Source: Bacillota bacterium
GTDB lineage: Bacteria > Bacillota > Clostridia > Christensenellales > UMGS416
Reading direction: 5' to 3'
Assembly: GCA_023428265.1 (NCBI GenBank)
Contig: JAEYYW010000126.1
Span: 1-38,840, forward strand
Length of the DNA stretch: 38,840 bases
Below, piece after piece: positions 1-8,591 of this stretch. The stretch's first letter is position 1; each line of letters begins with the position of its first letter. A program made the position numbers and the translations under genes. The notes beneath the pieces are model-generated. The model ran no database searches. It saw only the letters and a list, made by a program, of their open reading frames with translations, and was not told the DNA's origin.

Positions 1-270
1 GGGCAAGGGGGGATGCCCTCACATCGCACCGCAGCGGTGCGATAGAGCAGAGGGCAGGGGGGATTTCTTGCCCGCAGGCAACAAGCAGGTCGGTGCGACG
101 CTAAAGCGGGCCGGTACAGGCTGGCCGCGATCTTGCAGATCGCTGCTCGCCTATGCGACCGAGAGCCCGGCCCCTACATTTACATCAAGAAAAATACAAT
201 CTCCCTACCCCCATTGTCGCTGCGACGCAACGATTCAAAGGGGATGTCGCCAACAGGCGACAGGGGGGAT
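1..270. repeat. Composite hairpin-rich intergenic repeat upstream of asnS
   Basis: No gene is seen here. The stretch is built from hairpin modules that recur elsewhere in the window. Positions 15-20 and 50-55 (GCCCTC/GAGGGC) pair inside a G-rich frame, with a second hairpin (TCGCACCGC-agc-GGTGCGA) nested in the loop. A TGCC-cgca-GGCA hairpin follows near 70-81. A GGGCCGG...CCGGCCCCTACAT module spans about 108-178 and carries an inner stem at 127-132/138-143. Another G-framed hairpin (GTCGCC at 246-251, GGCGAC at 256-261) ends just before the asnS ribosome binding site. Related copies lie near 23.8-24.1 kb, 25.5 kb, 27.6 kb and 35.7-37.1 kb. Confidence 0.8.
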
Positions 271-286
271 TAAAGGAGGCCCCACC

Positions 287-1690
287 ATGCTCAACATCCT
301 GACGCTGGACTATGTGACCAAAAACCAGGACCTGCTCTCCGGCCAGACGGTGAAAACCGCCGGATGGGTGCGCACGATCCGCAGCGCTGGCGGCGGCAAC
401 CTGGCCTTTATGGCGCTTGCCGACGGCACCTGCTACAACCCGGTGCAAATTGTGCTGGACCGCAGCGTCACCGCTGACTTTGACAAGGCCGCGGCGCTGA
501 ATGTGGGCTCCGCGGTGATTGTGGAGGGCGAGCTGGTGCTCACGCCCGGCGCTGCGCAGCCGATGGAAATCAAGGCCGCCACCGTGCAGGTGGAGGGCAC
601 CAGCACGCCGGACTACCCGCTGCAGAAGAAGCGCCACAGCTTTGAATACCTGCGCACGATCGCGCACCTGCGGCCCCGCACCAACACGTTCTCCGCCGTG
701 TTCCGCGTGCGCAGCCTTGCTGCCTGGGCGATCCACAAGTTTTTCCAGGAGCGGGGCTTTGTCTATGTGCACACACCGATCATCACCGCCAGCGACGCCG
801 AGGGCGCCGGGGAGATGTTTCAGATCACGAACCTGGATATGGACAAGCCGCCCAGGGCCGAGGGCGGGCTCATTGACTACAGCCAGGATTTCTTCGGCAA
901 GCGCGCCAACCTCACCGTGTCCGGCCAGCTGAATGTGGAAACCCATGCGATGGCGATGCGCAACGTTTACACCTTCGGGCCCACGTTCCGCGCTGAAAAA
1001 AGCTTCACCGCCCGCCACGCCGCCGAGTTCTGGATGATCGAGCCGGAGATCGCCTTCGCCGACCTCGAAGACGACATGGCGCTGGCCGCCGACATGATGA
1101 AATACCTCATTTCCTTCGTGCTGGAAAACGCCGGGGAGGAAATGAAGTTCTTCAACCAGTTTGTGGACGAGGGGCTGATCGGCAGGCTGCAAAGCGTGGC
1201 GGAAAGTAACTTCGGCCATGTGACCTACACCGAGGCGATCGATATCCTCGAAAAATCGGGCAAGCAGTTTGAATACCCGGTGAAGTGGGGCATCGACCTG
1301 CAGACCGAGCACGAGCGTTTCCTCACCGAGGAAGTGTTCAAAAGACCGGTGTTTGTGACCAACTATCCCAAGCAGATCAAGGCATTCTACATGCGGCTGG
1401 ACGATGACGAGAAGACCGTGTCGGCGATGGACCTGCTGGTGCCCGGCGTGGGCGAGATCATCGGCGGCAGCCAACGCGAGGAGCGCCTGGATGTGCTGGA
1501 GCGCCGCATGGCCGAGATGGGGCTGGAGGAAGCGCCCTATTGGTGGTATCTGGACCTCCGGCGCTTCGGCACGGCAAGGCACGCCGGGTTCGGGCTGGGT
1601 TTCGAGCGGGCGATCATGTATCTGACCGGCATGAAGAACATCCGCGATGTGGTGAGCTTCCCAAGGACAACCGGGAGCGCTGATTTCTGA
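287..1690 (+). CDS. asnS: Asparagine--tRNA ligase
   Basis: Cytoplasmic class IIb aminoacyl-tRNA synthetase that charges tRNA-Asn with asparagine using ATP. The protein is 467 aa, the usual bacterial length. The N-terminal OB-fold anticodon-binding domain (about residues 18-110) begins with VKTAGWVRTIRSAGG. Class II motif 2 is seen as TFRAEKSFTARH near residue 232, and motif 3 as GFGLGFERAIM near residue 433. The ATG at 287 is preferred because AAAGGAGG lies at 272-279 with ideal spacing. The reading frame stays open further upstream, but that part is repeat sequence. No T-box leader (no AGGGTGG-type antiterminator box) was found, so tRNA-sensing control is not supported. A hairpin followed by a T-rich stretch lies after the stop. 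Having AsnRS suggests direct asparaginylation rather than only the tRNA-dependent amidation route. Confidence 0.97.
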   Translation: MLNILTLDYVTKNQDLLSGQTVKTAGWVRTIRSAGGGNLAFMALADGTCYNPVQIVLDRSVTADFDKAAALNVGSAVIVEGELVLTPGAAQPMEIKAATVQVEGTSTPDYPLQKKRHSFEYLRTIAHLRPRTNTFSAVFRVRSLAAWAIHKFFQERGFVYVHTPIITASDAEGAGEMFQITNLDMDKPPRAEGGLIDYSQDFFGKRANLTVSGQLNVETHAMAMRNVYTFGPTFRAEKSFTARHAAEFWMIEPEIAFADLEDDMALAADMMKYLISFVLENAGEEMKFFNQFVDEGLIGRLQSVAESNFGHVTYTEAIDILEKSGKQFEYPVKWGIDLQTEHERFLTEEVFKRPVFVTNYPKQIKAFYMRLDDDEKTVSAMDLLVPGVGEIIGGSQREERLDVLERRMAEMGLEEAPYWWYLDLRRFGTARHAGFGLGFERAIMYLTGMKNIRDVVSFPRTTGSADF

Positions 1691-1704
1691 GAACAAGGCA
1701 CCTG

Positions 1705-1740
1705 CGCCGGCTCTCCACCGAGAGGGCCGGCGTGATTTTA
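1705..1740 (+). terminator. Probable Rho-independent terminator of asnS
   Basis: CGCCGGC-TCTC at 1705-1715 pairs with GAGA-(gg)-GCCGGCG at 1720-1732, leaving a 2-nt bulge. A short T-rich stretch (ATTTTAT) follows. It lies 14 bp after the asnS stop and just before the ribosome binding site of the next gene, so read-through into that gene remains possible. Confidence 0.55.
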
Positions 1741-1755
1741 TACTGGAGGTTGGGA

Positions 1756-3126
1756 ATGAACCAAATGTTTGTGGAGGAGCCGGCGCGCAAGCTCCCGGCG
1801 ACCGAGGTGGACGTGGTGGTGGCAGGCGGCGGCACGGCCGGTGTGGTGGCGGCGATTGCCGCGGCCAGGCAGGGGGCTTCCACGGTGCTCATTGAGTCCA
1901 AGGGTTACCCCGGCGGGCTGGTGGTGGAGGGCGGCACGGCGCTGCACAGCTATTTCAACGTGTGGAAACCCTTTCCCGGTGTGGAGAAGCGGCAAGTGGT
2001 GCGCGGCATTGCGCAGGAGATCATTGACCGGCTGGCCGAAAAAGGCGGCACCTCCGGCCATGTGGAGGTGGCCCAGGGCGCCGATTACGACGGCATCTGC
2101 ACCTGTGTGGATACGGAGATCACCAAGCTTGTGCTGTTTGAAATGCTTCGCGAGGCCGGTGTGCGCGTGTGCGTGAACACGCTGGTGGCCGGCGCGGTCA
2201 TGGAGGGCGGCGCGATCAAGGCCTTGATCGCGGAAAGCCGCTCGGGCCGCGAGGCGTTCGTAGCCAAAGCCTATGTGGACTGCACCGGCTACGGCGACCT
2301 TTCTGCCTTTGCCGGAGCGGAGTTCACCGAGCCCAACGATCACGCCGTGGCCAACAGCGCCGGCGTGGCCGGTGTGGACCTGGAGGGGCTGCACCGCTAT
2401 CTGGTCGAATGCGGCGCGCTGCAGGAGCTGGCCTATGGAGAGCGCAGCGGCAAGCCCAACCAAATCATCCGCCTGAACGCCCGCATGAGCAAGCTGCCGG
2501 AGGCCTTCCGCACGGAGGCGGCCCGCATCGGCCTATCCTTGCAGCTGACCACGCTACACGACGGCTACATCATGTTTCTGAAGCTAAACCTGATGCCGGA
2601 GGCCTCGCCGGTGAGCCGTGACGAGGCCGCCAAGCTGGAGCTTGCGCTGCGGCAGAGGCAGGCGGACGCCATCGCGCTGCTGCGCAGGGAGATCCCCGGG
2701 TGCGAGAATGCCTTCATCGCCCGCACCAGCCCCACCGTTTCGATCCGCCGGGGCCGCCGGATTGTCTGCGACTATGACATCACGCTGGAAGATGTGACCG
2801 AAGGCCGCCACTTCGCCGACGACATCATGGCTTACGGCTTCCACGACATGGCGCCCCGCTACCAGATCAAGGATGGCGGCACCTACGGCGTGCCCTATCG
2901 GGCGCTGCTGCCCACCGGCGTTGAAAACCTTTTTGTTTCCGGCATGCTGATCACCTCTGACTTCCGCGCCCACATGTCCACCCGCAACACCGTGTGCTGC
3001 ATGGGCCAGGGGCAGGCCGCCGGCACGGCGGCTGCGCTCTGCGCGAGAGAGGGTGTGGGCACCAGGCAGCTGCCCTATGCTGCGCTGCGGCAGGCGCTGG
3101 AGCAGGGCGGGGTGTATTTTGAGTAG
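1756..3126 (+). CDS. FAD-dependent oxidoreductase (FAD_oxidored family)
   Basis: Predicted soluble flavoprotein of 456 aa. The N-terminal FAD-binding Rossmann motif is clear (VVVAGGGTAGVVAAIAAARQ, about residues 13-32), followed by the ESKGYPGG segment that contacts the FAD. The C-terminal region has the family-typical FVSGMLITSDFRAHMSTR stretch and a final helix (GQGQAAGTAAALCA) that completes FAD binding. This is the PF12831-type FAD-dependent oxidoreductase family, whose substrates are mostly unknown, so the substrate is not assigned. ATG 1756 is chosen because GGAGG sits at 1745-1749. An upstream GTG at 1732 falls inside the preceding terminator hairpin. The gene follows asnS on the same strand with no functional link evident, and it ends at a strong terminator. 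Confidence 0.88.
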   Translation: MNQMFVEEPARKLPATEVDVVVAGGGTAGVVAAIAAARQGASTVLIESKGYPGGLVVEGGTALHSYFNVWKPFPGVEKRQVVRGIAQEIIDRLAEKGGTSGHVEVAQGADYDGICTCVDTEITKLVLFEMLREAGVRVCVNTLVAGAVMEGGAIKALIAESRSGREAFVAKAYVDCTGYGDLSAFAGAEFTEPNDHAVANSAGVAGVDLEGLHRYLVECGALQELAYGERSGKPNQIIRLNARMSKLPEAFRTEAARIGLSLQLTTLHDGYIMFLKLNLMPEASPVSRDEAAKLELALRQRQADAIALLRREIPGCENAFIARTSPTVSIRRGRRIVCDYDITLEDVTEGRHFADDIMAYGFHDMAPRYQIKDGGTYGVPYRALLPTGVENLFVSGMLITSDFRAHMSTRNTVCCMGQGQAAGTAAALCAREGVGTRQLPYAALRQALEQGGVYFE

Positions 3127-3156
3127 AAGAAAGGCCGCCGAAAGGCGGCCTTTCTT
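3127..3156 (+). terminator. Rho-independent terminator after the FAD oxidoreductase
   Basis: A perfect 13-bp stem directly abuts the stop codon: AAGAAAGGCCGCC (3127-3139), loop GAAA, GGCGGCCTTTCTT (3144-3156). The right arm itself supplies the T-rich tail. The symmetric A/T flanks allow it to work in both directions. Confidence 0.9.
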
Positions 3157-3179
3157 TGTTCGTTCTCCGCTTGGTAGTG

Positions 3180-3310
3180 TTACCGATAGACAATCGCGGG
3201 CAGATCTTCCGGCAATTTACCGGTTTGGATCTCAATGTTGGCCTCTTGCCTCCATTGCGCCAGCGCGGCAGCCCATGCTTTGGGGGGTGAGGGCCTCTGA
3301 TGACAGGAAA
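3180..3310 (-). pseudogene. Possible C-terminal remnant of a lost gene
   Basis: The 3127-3410 stretch has no intact gene. On the minus strand one frame ends at TAA 3182-3180 and reads like a genuine protein C-terminus (AALAQWRQEANIEIQTGK, then LPEDLPAIVYR, then stop). It has no start codon or ribosome binding site and degrades upstream. The style resembles the end of a solute-binding lipoprotein, but this is only an impression. Near 3340-3370 there is also a GGGCCGGGCTC-type hairpin like those in the intergenic repeats. Confidence 0.2.
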
Positions 3311-3410
3311 GGGGGCGCGGGCATGAGATCGTTCACTCAATGTACGGGCCGGGCTCTGTACCGGTCCGCATGTAATCCGGGAATGCCCCCATTATTTCAT
3401 TGTGAGCAAC

Positions 3411-5255
3411 TCACTCCTCCAGCATCGCAAACTGCCCGCTATACAAATTGTAGTAGAACCCCATCTTTTCCATCAGCTCGCTGTGGCTGCCCCGCTCAAT
3501 GATGCAGCCCCGGTCAATCACCAGTATTTCGTCGGCGTCGCGGATTGTGGAAAGCCGATGCGCGATGATGAAGCTGGTGCGGCCCTGCCGGAGCTTGATC
3601 ATCGCCCGCTGCAGCGCCATTTCGGTGCGGGTGTCCACCGAGCTTGTGGCTTCGTCCAGGATCAGCACCGCTGGCTCGGCCAGAATCGCCCGCGAGATGG
3701 AGAGCAGCTGCCGCTGGCCCTGGCTGAGATTCCCGCCGCTTTCACCCAGCTCGGTGTCATAGCCCTGGGGCAGGCGGCGGATGAAGCGGTCGGCGCCGGT
3801 GGCCCGGGCGGCTTCCTCCACCTCTTCGTCGGTGGCGGTGAGCCTGCCATAGCGGATGTTTTCGCGCACGGTGCCGGTGAAAAGGTGCGTGTCCTGCAGC
3901 ACCATGCCGAAGCAGGGCCGCAGCGTGTCACGGGTCCAGAGCTGCATGTCCTGCCCGTCGAAGCGGATCGTGCCCGATGTGGGGTCATAAAAGCGCACCA
4001 GCAGGTTCACAATCGTGGTCTTGCCGGCGCCGGTGGGGCCCACCAGCGCGATCGTGCGGCCCCGGCTGGCCTCCAGAGTGACATTTTTCAGCACCGGCAC
4101 GGCGGGGTTGTAGCCGAAGCTCACGTCCTCAAAGCTCACGCGGCCCTCGGCGTTTTCCAGCGGCCTGGCTTCCGGCAGGTCATGGGGCTCCGGCTGCTCG
4201 TCCATCAGCTCAAAGATGCGCTCGGCGCTGGCCTGGGCAGACTGTATCGAGCTATACAGGTTCGCGATGTCATTCAAAGGCCGGGTGAACTGCCGGGAGT
4301 AGTTGATGAAGCTGGCGATCACGCCCACGGTGATCGCGCCGCTCACCGCCAGATAGCCACCGGCGGCGGCAATGATCACAAAGCCGATGTTGGTGAACAC
4401 GTTGAGCATCGGCATCACCAGGCCTGACAAAATCTGGGCCTTCATGCCCGACTCCTTCAGGCGGCCGTTGATCTCGTCAAACTGCCCGATCACATGGTCC
4501 TCCTGGCCGAAGGCCTTCACGACCAGCTGGCCGGAGAGGATCTCCTCCACATGGCCGTTCAGCTCCGCCAGGTTTGCCTGCTGCTCCTTGAAGCGCGGGC
4601 GGCTGCGTTTTGCGATCTGTGAGGAGAAGATGAGCGTGAGCGGCACCGTGACCATCGCCAGCGCCGTCATCAGTGGCGACAGCGACAGCATCAGCGCCAG
4701 CGAGCCCAGCACCATCAGAATGCTGGAAAACAGCTGCGTGGTGCTGGAGCCCAGCATCGTGCTCACGTTGTCCACGTCGTTGGAGAGGCGGCTCATCAGC
4801 TCGCCGTGGGTGCGGCTGTCAAAAAACTTCAGCGGCAGCTTCTGCACCCGGTCAAACAGCGACCGGCGGATCAGCATCACAATGCGCTGCGCCACGCCGG
4901 CGATCCACCACTCCTGGGCAAAGGAGAGCGCCGCGCCCACGGCATAGGCGGCGGCCAGCATCAGTACAATCCGATGCAGGTTTGTAAAGTCCACGGCGCC
5001 TTTGCCGGCCATGGCGTCCACGGCGCGCCCGATCAGCCACGGGCCCACCAGCCCTACCGCGGAGCTGGCGGTGGAGATCAGAAACACCGAAATGAGCTTC
5101 CAGCGCTCCCGGCCAAACAGGCCCCACAGCCGCCGGATCGTGCCGCGCATGTCCTTGGGCTTCTGGCCGCCCACAAAGCGGCCCCCCATCGCGTGGATCC
5201 CCGGGCTTCCCTGGCCGCCCCCTGGCTGGCCGCCGGGCACTCCTCTCAGCTGCAT
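3411..5255 (-). CDS. ABC exporter, fused permease-ATPase, consensus-site half
   Basis: A 614-aa ABC half-transporter. It has a short glycine-rich N-terminal tail, a six-helix type IV exporter membrane domain (about residues 45-340) and a C-terminal ATPase. Walker A is GPTGAGKTT (near 408), the signature is LSQGQRQLLS and Walker B is LILDEATSSVD with the catalytic Glu (near 533), followed by an IIAHRLST switch histidine. The upstream gene ends in TGA immediately before this ATG (5255), and GGAGGTGG overlaps the end of that gene, so the two are translationally coupled. The non-canonical LSQGQ signature here and the Walker B Asp in the partner are the hallmarks of heterodimeric exporters with one degenerate ATP site (TM287/288, LmrCD, BmrCD type). 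The substrate is unknown; drugs or lipids are typical. No clear terminator is seen after the stop. Confidence 0.93.
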   Translation of the reverse strand: MQLRGVPGGQPGGGQGSPGIHAMGGRFVGGQKPKDMRGTIRRLWGLFGRERWKLISVFLISTASSAVGLVGPWLIGRAVDAMAGKGAVDFTNLHRIVLMLAAAYAVGAALSFAQEWWIAGVAQRIVMLIRRSLFDRVQKLPLKFFDSRTHGELMSRLSNDVDNVSTMLGSSTTQLFSSILMVLGSLALMLSLSPLMTALAMVTVPLTLIFSSQIAKRSRPRFKEQQANLAELNGHVEEILSGQLVVKAFGQEDHVIGQFDEINGRLKESGMKAQILSGLVMPMLNVFTNIGFVIIAAAGGYLAVSGAITVGVIASFINYSRQFTRPLNDIANLYSSIQSAQASAERIFELMDEQPEPHDLPEARPLENAEGRVSFEDVSFGYNPAVPVLKNVTLEASRGRTIALVGPTGAGKTTIVNLLVRFYDPTSGTIRFDGQDMQLWTRDTLRPCFGMVLQDTHLFTGTVRENIRYGRLTATDEEVEEAARATGADRFIRRLPQGYDTELGESGGNLSQGQRQLLSISRAILAEPAVLILDEATSSVDTRTEMALQRAMIKLRQGRTSFIIAHRLSTIRDADEILVIDRGCIIERGSHSELMEKMGFYYNLYSGQFAMLEE

Positions 5256-6992
5256 TCAGACCACCTCCTTGCCGGAAACGTCCAGACCCACCTGGCTCCG
5301 GAAGATATCCTGATACACACTGCAGCTCTCCATCAGCTCCCAGTGGGTGCCCTGCTGCACAATGCGCCCGCCTTCCATCACGAGGATCGTGTCGGCGTCC
5401 ATCACCGACTGGATGCGCTGGGCAATCAGGATCACCGTCATGCCCGCACAGGCCTCCCGGAGCCCCGTGCGGATCTTCTGCTCGGTGTCGCTGTCCACGG
5501 CGCTGGTGCTGTCATCCAGGATCAGCACGCTGGGCTTGCGCACCAGGGCTCTGGCGATGCACATGCGCTGCTTCTGCCCGCCGGAAAGGTTCATGCCGCC
5601 CTGGCCGATGCGGGTTTGATAGCCCTCCGGCCGCTCAGAGATGAACGGATGGGCCTGGGCGATCCTTGCGGCCGCCACAATCTCCTCGTCGGTGGCATCG
5701 GGCCTGCCCCAGCGCAGGTTTTCCGCAAGGGTGCCGGTGAAGAGCATCGCCTGCTGGGGCACAATGGCGATGCGCTCCCTCAGGCAGCCCTCCTCATAGC
5801 TGCGCACGTCGGCGCCGTCCACCAGCACCTGGCCGCAGGATGCGTCAAAAAACCGGGGGATCAGGCTCACCAGCGTGGTCTTGCCCGAGCCGGTGCTGCC
5901 GATGATCGCCGCCACCTGCCCCGGCTCCACGCGGAAGCTCACACCCTCCAGCGCCGGCTGCCTCTGGCCGGGGAAGGTGAAGCCCACGTCGCGCATTTCC
6001 ACCAGCCCTTTGGCGGGGGGGCAGGCCGGAGAGGCCGGGGCGGGCATGTCGTCCGGCGTGTCAAACACCTCGCCGATGCGGTCGGCGCTCGCCTTGCCGC
6101 GCACGCCCTGCGTAAAGATCATCGAGACCATCGCCATGGCCTGCAGGATCATCACAAAGTAGTTCACAAACGCGATGATGTCGCCGGCCAGCATCGAGCC
6201 TTCGTTGATCTTCGCGCCGCCGAAATAGAGCGCAAGCACCACGCTGCCGTTCATCAGGATAAACATGAGCGGCTGCACCGTGGCCATCGCCCTGGCTGCC
6301 CGCACACCCAGGCCGGTCAGGCCCTGGTTGGCCTCATCAAAGCGCTTGCCCTCAAAGGCAAAGCGGTTAAACACCTTCACCACGCGCACACCGGCCAGAT
6401 ATTCGCGCATCACGCCGTTCACGCGGTCCATCGCCTTCTGCACCTTCTGAAACAGCGGGAAGCCCCGGCTGATGCGCCACCAGATCAGCAGCGCCATCAG
6501 CGGCAGCGTGCCCAGCAAAATGAGCGCCAGGTCGGCGTTGAGCGTAAAGGCCATGATCGTGCCGCCAATCAGCAGCAGCGGCGCGCGGATGAACACGCGG
6601 GTGAGCAGGAAGCTCATGTTTTGCACCTGCATCACGTCATTGGTGAGGCGGGTGATCAACGAGGCCGGGCCCAGCTTGCGGGCCGCCGTGATGCTCATGG
6701 CCTGCGTTTTGCGAAACAGGTCCGCGCGGATGCGGGTGCCCAGGTCCTGCGAGGCGTGGGTGGAAAGCCAGTTGCGGGTGATGCCCAGCAGCGAGCCGCC
6801 CAGCGCGACGGCCAGCATGATCAGGCCCGTCTTCAGCACGAAATCGAGGTCTTTGTGATAGATGCCCTTGTTCACAATTTGCGCAGTCAGTGTGGGAATC
6901 GTGAGGTCCACCGTGACCTCGCCCAGCAGGCACAGCCAGGCCGGCAGGGCGAGCCGCAGGTACACGGGCATATAGCGTTTCAGCCAATTCAT
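5256..6992 (-). CDS. ABC exporter, fused permease-ATPase, degenerate-site half
   Basis: A 578-aa ABC half-transporter, first gene of a two-gene operon. The membrane domain spans about residues 1-300. The ATPase has Walker A GSTGSGKTTL (near 365), signature LSGGQKQR and Walker B VLILDDSTSAVD (near 492). An Asp replaces the catalytic Glu, so this subunit should carry the non-hydrolysing site of a heterodimer with the downstream protein. The switch region reads IAQRIQS, with Gln in place of the usual His, which is another degenerate feature. ATG 6992 is chosen because AGGAGC lies 7 nt upstream (7000-7005). An upstream in-frame start at 7040 would add a poorly conserved peptide. A good sigma-A promoter lies at 7046-7074. 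Confidence 0.93.
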   Translation of the reverse strand: MNWLKRYMPVYLRLALPAWLCLLGEVTVDLTIPTLTAQIVNKGIYHKDLDFVLKTGLIMLAVALGGSLLGITRNWLSTHASQDLGTRIRADLFRKTQAMSITAARKLGPASLITRLTNDVMQVQNMSFLLTRVFIRAPLLLIGGTIMAFTLNADLALILLGTLPLMALLIWWRISRGFPLFQKVQKAMDRVNGVMREYLAGVRVVKVFNRFAFEGKRFDEANQGLTGLGVRAARAMATVQPLMFILMNGSVVLALYFGGAKINEGSMLAGDIIAFVNYFVMILQAMAMVSMIFTQGVRGKASADRIGEVFDTPDDMPAPASPACPPAKGLVEMRDVGFTFPGQRQPALEGVSFRVEPGQVAAIIGSTGSGKTTLVSLIPRFFDASCGQVLVDGADVRSYEEGCLRERIAIVPQQAMLFTGTLAENLRWGRPDATDEEIVAAARIAQAHPFISERPEGYQTRIGQGGMNLSGGQKQRMCIARALVRKPSVLILDDSTSAVDSDTEQKIRTGLREACAGMTVILIAQRIQSVMDADTILVMEGGRIVQQGTHWELMESCSVYQDIFRSQVGLDVSGKEVV

Positions 6993-7045
6993 AGAAAATG
7001 CTCCTGATTTGATGCAGTGAAAAGCGCCATTGCGGCACAACAGGT

Positions 7046-7074
7046 ATTATAAACCCGCCATGTCGAACGATCAA
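7046..7074 (-). promoter_or_regulatory. Sigma-A promoter of the ABC exporter operon
   Basis: On the minus strand, -35 TTGATC (7074-7069) and -10 TATAAT (7051-7046) are separated by exactly 17 bp. The predicted transcription start is near 7039, giving a leader of about 45 nt before ATG 6992. The sequence immediately upstream is markedly AT-rich. No clear operator palindrome was recognised. Confidence 0.65.
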
Positions 7075-7151
7075 TGAAAATATTTAGATAGCTAATATGT
7101 TGGAAAATCACAAGTATTGGCGGATCGGCAAACCGGGCGCCGGGAGCGGCG

Positions 7152-8513
7152 CTATTTGCCCAGGCAGAACCGCTCGAAAATCAAGTCGATCACGTCTTCA
7201 TCCACCGTTTTTCCGGTGACCTGCCCCAGCGCGTGCCAGGCCCGGCGGATGTCGGTGGCGGCAGTGTCCGGCGGAAACCCGTCGGCCAGCGCCTCCAGGG
7301 CCTGCCGCACCGCTTCCGCGGCGTCGCGCACCGCCTCGATGTGGCGCACGTTGGAGAGCATCGCCGATTCGGCAAAGCCTTCGCCCCCGGCGCAGCAGTC
7401 AAATATCATCTCCTGCAGCGCGGCCATGCCCTTGCCCGTGAGCGCCGACACCGCCACCGCGCCCCGGCCGGGCAGCAGCGCCGCCGTCTCTTCAGCGGAG
7501 ACGGCCTGCGGCAGGTCGGCCTTGCTCACCACCACGATCACGGGCGTTTGGCCCGCTTCCTTCAGGATCTGCCGGTCGTCGCTGGTCACGCCGGCGGTGC
7601 CGTCCACCACCAGCAGCACCAGCGAGGCCAGTGCCAGCGCCTTTTTTGCCCGCTCCACGCCCAGCGCCTCAATTTCGTCGCCGGCGTGGCGGATGCCCGC
7701 GGTGTCCACAAACGTCACCGGGATGCCGCCGATGTCGGCCTCGGCGTCCAGCGTGTCGCGGGTGGTGCCGGGCCGGGCCGTCACAATGGCCCGGTCTTCG
7801 CCCAGCAGCGCGTTCAGCAGTGAGGATTTGCCTGCATTTGGCCGGCCCACGATGGCGCAGCGGGCGCCCTCCCGCAATGCCCTGCCGGCTCTGGCCGTGC
7901 TGAGCAGCTCCTCAAGCTCCGCAACCACGGCGCTGAGCCGCCGGGTCACGCCGCGGGCGGTGTGCTCCTCCAGATCGTCCTCCGGATAGTCCACGGTGAC
8001 CTCGATTTCAGCCAGCAGGTGCAGCAGCTCCTGCTGGATCTCCGTCACCCTGCGGCCCAGCCGCCCTTCCAGCTGGTTCAGCGCAAGCTTGCGGGCCCCT
8101 TCGGCGCGGGCGGAAATGAGGTCCATCACCGCCTCGGCCTGCGTCAGGTCCATGCGGCCGTTCAGGAAGGCCCGGCGCGTGAATTCACCGGGCTCCGCCG
8201 GCACGGCCCCGGCGGCCATCACCGCCTCCAGCGCCGCGCGCACCGTCTCCTGCCCGCCGTGGCAATGCAGCTCCGCCATCTCCTCGCCGGTGTAGCTTTT
8301 GGGGGCGCGGAAATAAACGGCCAGCGCCTTGTCCACCGGCTGGCCGGAGAGCAGCACGCTGCCGTAGTAGAGTTTCCTTGGTTCATAGTCGCCCCTGCGG
8401 GAAAAGCAGCTTTTCAAAACCTGCAGCGCGGCAGGGCCGCTCACGCGGATCACAGCCACACCGGCCTGGCCGGGGGCTGTGGCAGGGGCTGCGATGGTGG
8501 TGGCTTCGCGCAT
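7152..8513 (-). CDS. mnmE: tRNA uridine-5-carboxymethylaminomethyl modification GTPase MnmE
   Basis: With MnmG, MnmE installs the (carboxymethyl)aminomethyl group at wobble U34 of certain tRNAs, using methylene-THF and GTP. The protein has 453 aa, the expected length. The N-terminal folate-binding domain covers about residues 4-118. A helical domain surrounds an inserted G domain with G1 GRPNAGKS at 223-230, the switch region PGTTRD at 248-253, DTAGI at 270-274 and SKAD at 330-333 in place of NKxD. The protein ends in the diagnostic FCLGK, whose Cys is required for activity. AGGTGA precedes ATG 8513. In many genomes mnmE neighbours jag, yidC or mnmG; none of these is here, so the gene has been relocated or stands alone. 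A weak GC hairpin (7137-7152) covers its stop. Confidence 0.97.
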   Translation of the reverse strand: MREATTIAAPATAPGQAGVAVIRVSGPAALQVLKSCFSRRGDYEPRKLYYGSVLLSGQPVDKALAVYFRAPKSYTGEEMAELHCHGGQETVRAALEAVMAAGAVPAEPGEFTRRAFLNGRMDLTQAEAVMDLISARAEGARKLALNQLEGRLGRRVTEIQQELLHLLAEIEVTVDYPEDDLEEHTARGVTRRLSAVVAELEELLSTARAGRALREGARCAIVGRPNAGKSSLLNALLGEDRAIVTARPGTTRDTLDAEADIGGIPVTFVDTAGIRHAGDEIEALGVERAKKALALASLVLLVVDGTAGVTSDDRQILKEAGQTPVIVVVSKADLPQAVSAEETAALLPGRGAVAVSALTGKGMAALQEMIFDCCAGGEGFAESAMLSNVRHIEAVRDAAEAVRQALEALADGFPPDTAATDIRRAWHALGQVTGKTVDEDVIDLIFERFCLGK

Positions 8514-8540
8514 GGTTCACCTAAAAACTGTTTTATGAAT

Positions 8541-8550
8541 AGTATACCAG
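8541..8550 (-). promoter_or_regulatory. Possible extended -10 promoter of mnmE
   Basis: The minus strand reads TGG-TATACT, a TGn-extended -10 element (hexamer 8546-8541). There is no good -35 at normal spacing. The predicted start is near 8534, about 20 nt upstream of the mnmE ATG and just upstream of its ribosome binding site. Confidence 0.4.
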
Positions 8551-8591
8551 AAAAGGGCGGAACAAGTATTCAGTGAGCTGGATGCCCGGCA

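Noticed and set aside
1..286. T-box riboswitch upstream of asnS
   Set aside because: No AGGGTGG/CCGCG antiterminator box or specifier stem was found. The region is explained by the hairpin repeats.
185..1696. 503-codon open frame opposite asnS
   Set aside because: It is antisense to a full-length AsnRS with all motifs, has no ribosome binding site, and its composition (His/Leu/Gly/Ala-rich) is typical of a shadow frame.
4806..7007. 733-codon open frame on the plus strand opposite the ABC exporter genes
   Set aside because: It is a His/Ala/Arg-rich antisense shadow produced by GC-rich codon bias. The opposite strand encodes clear ABC transporter motifs with ribosome binding sites.
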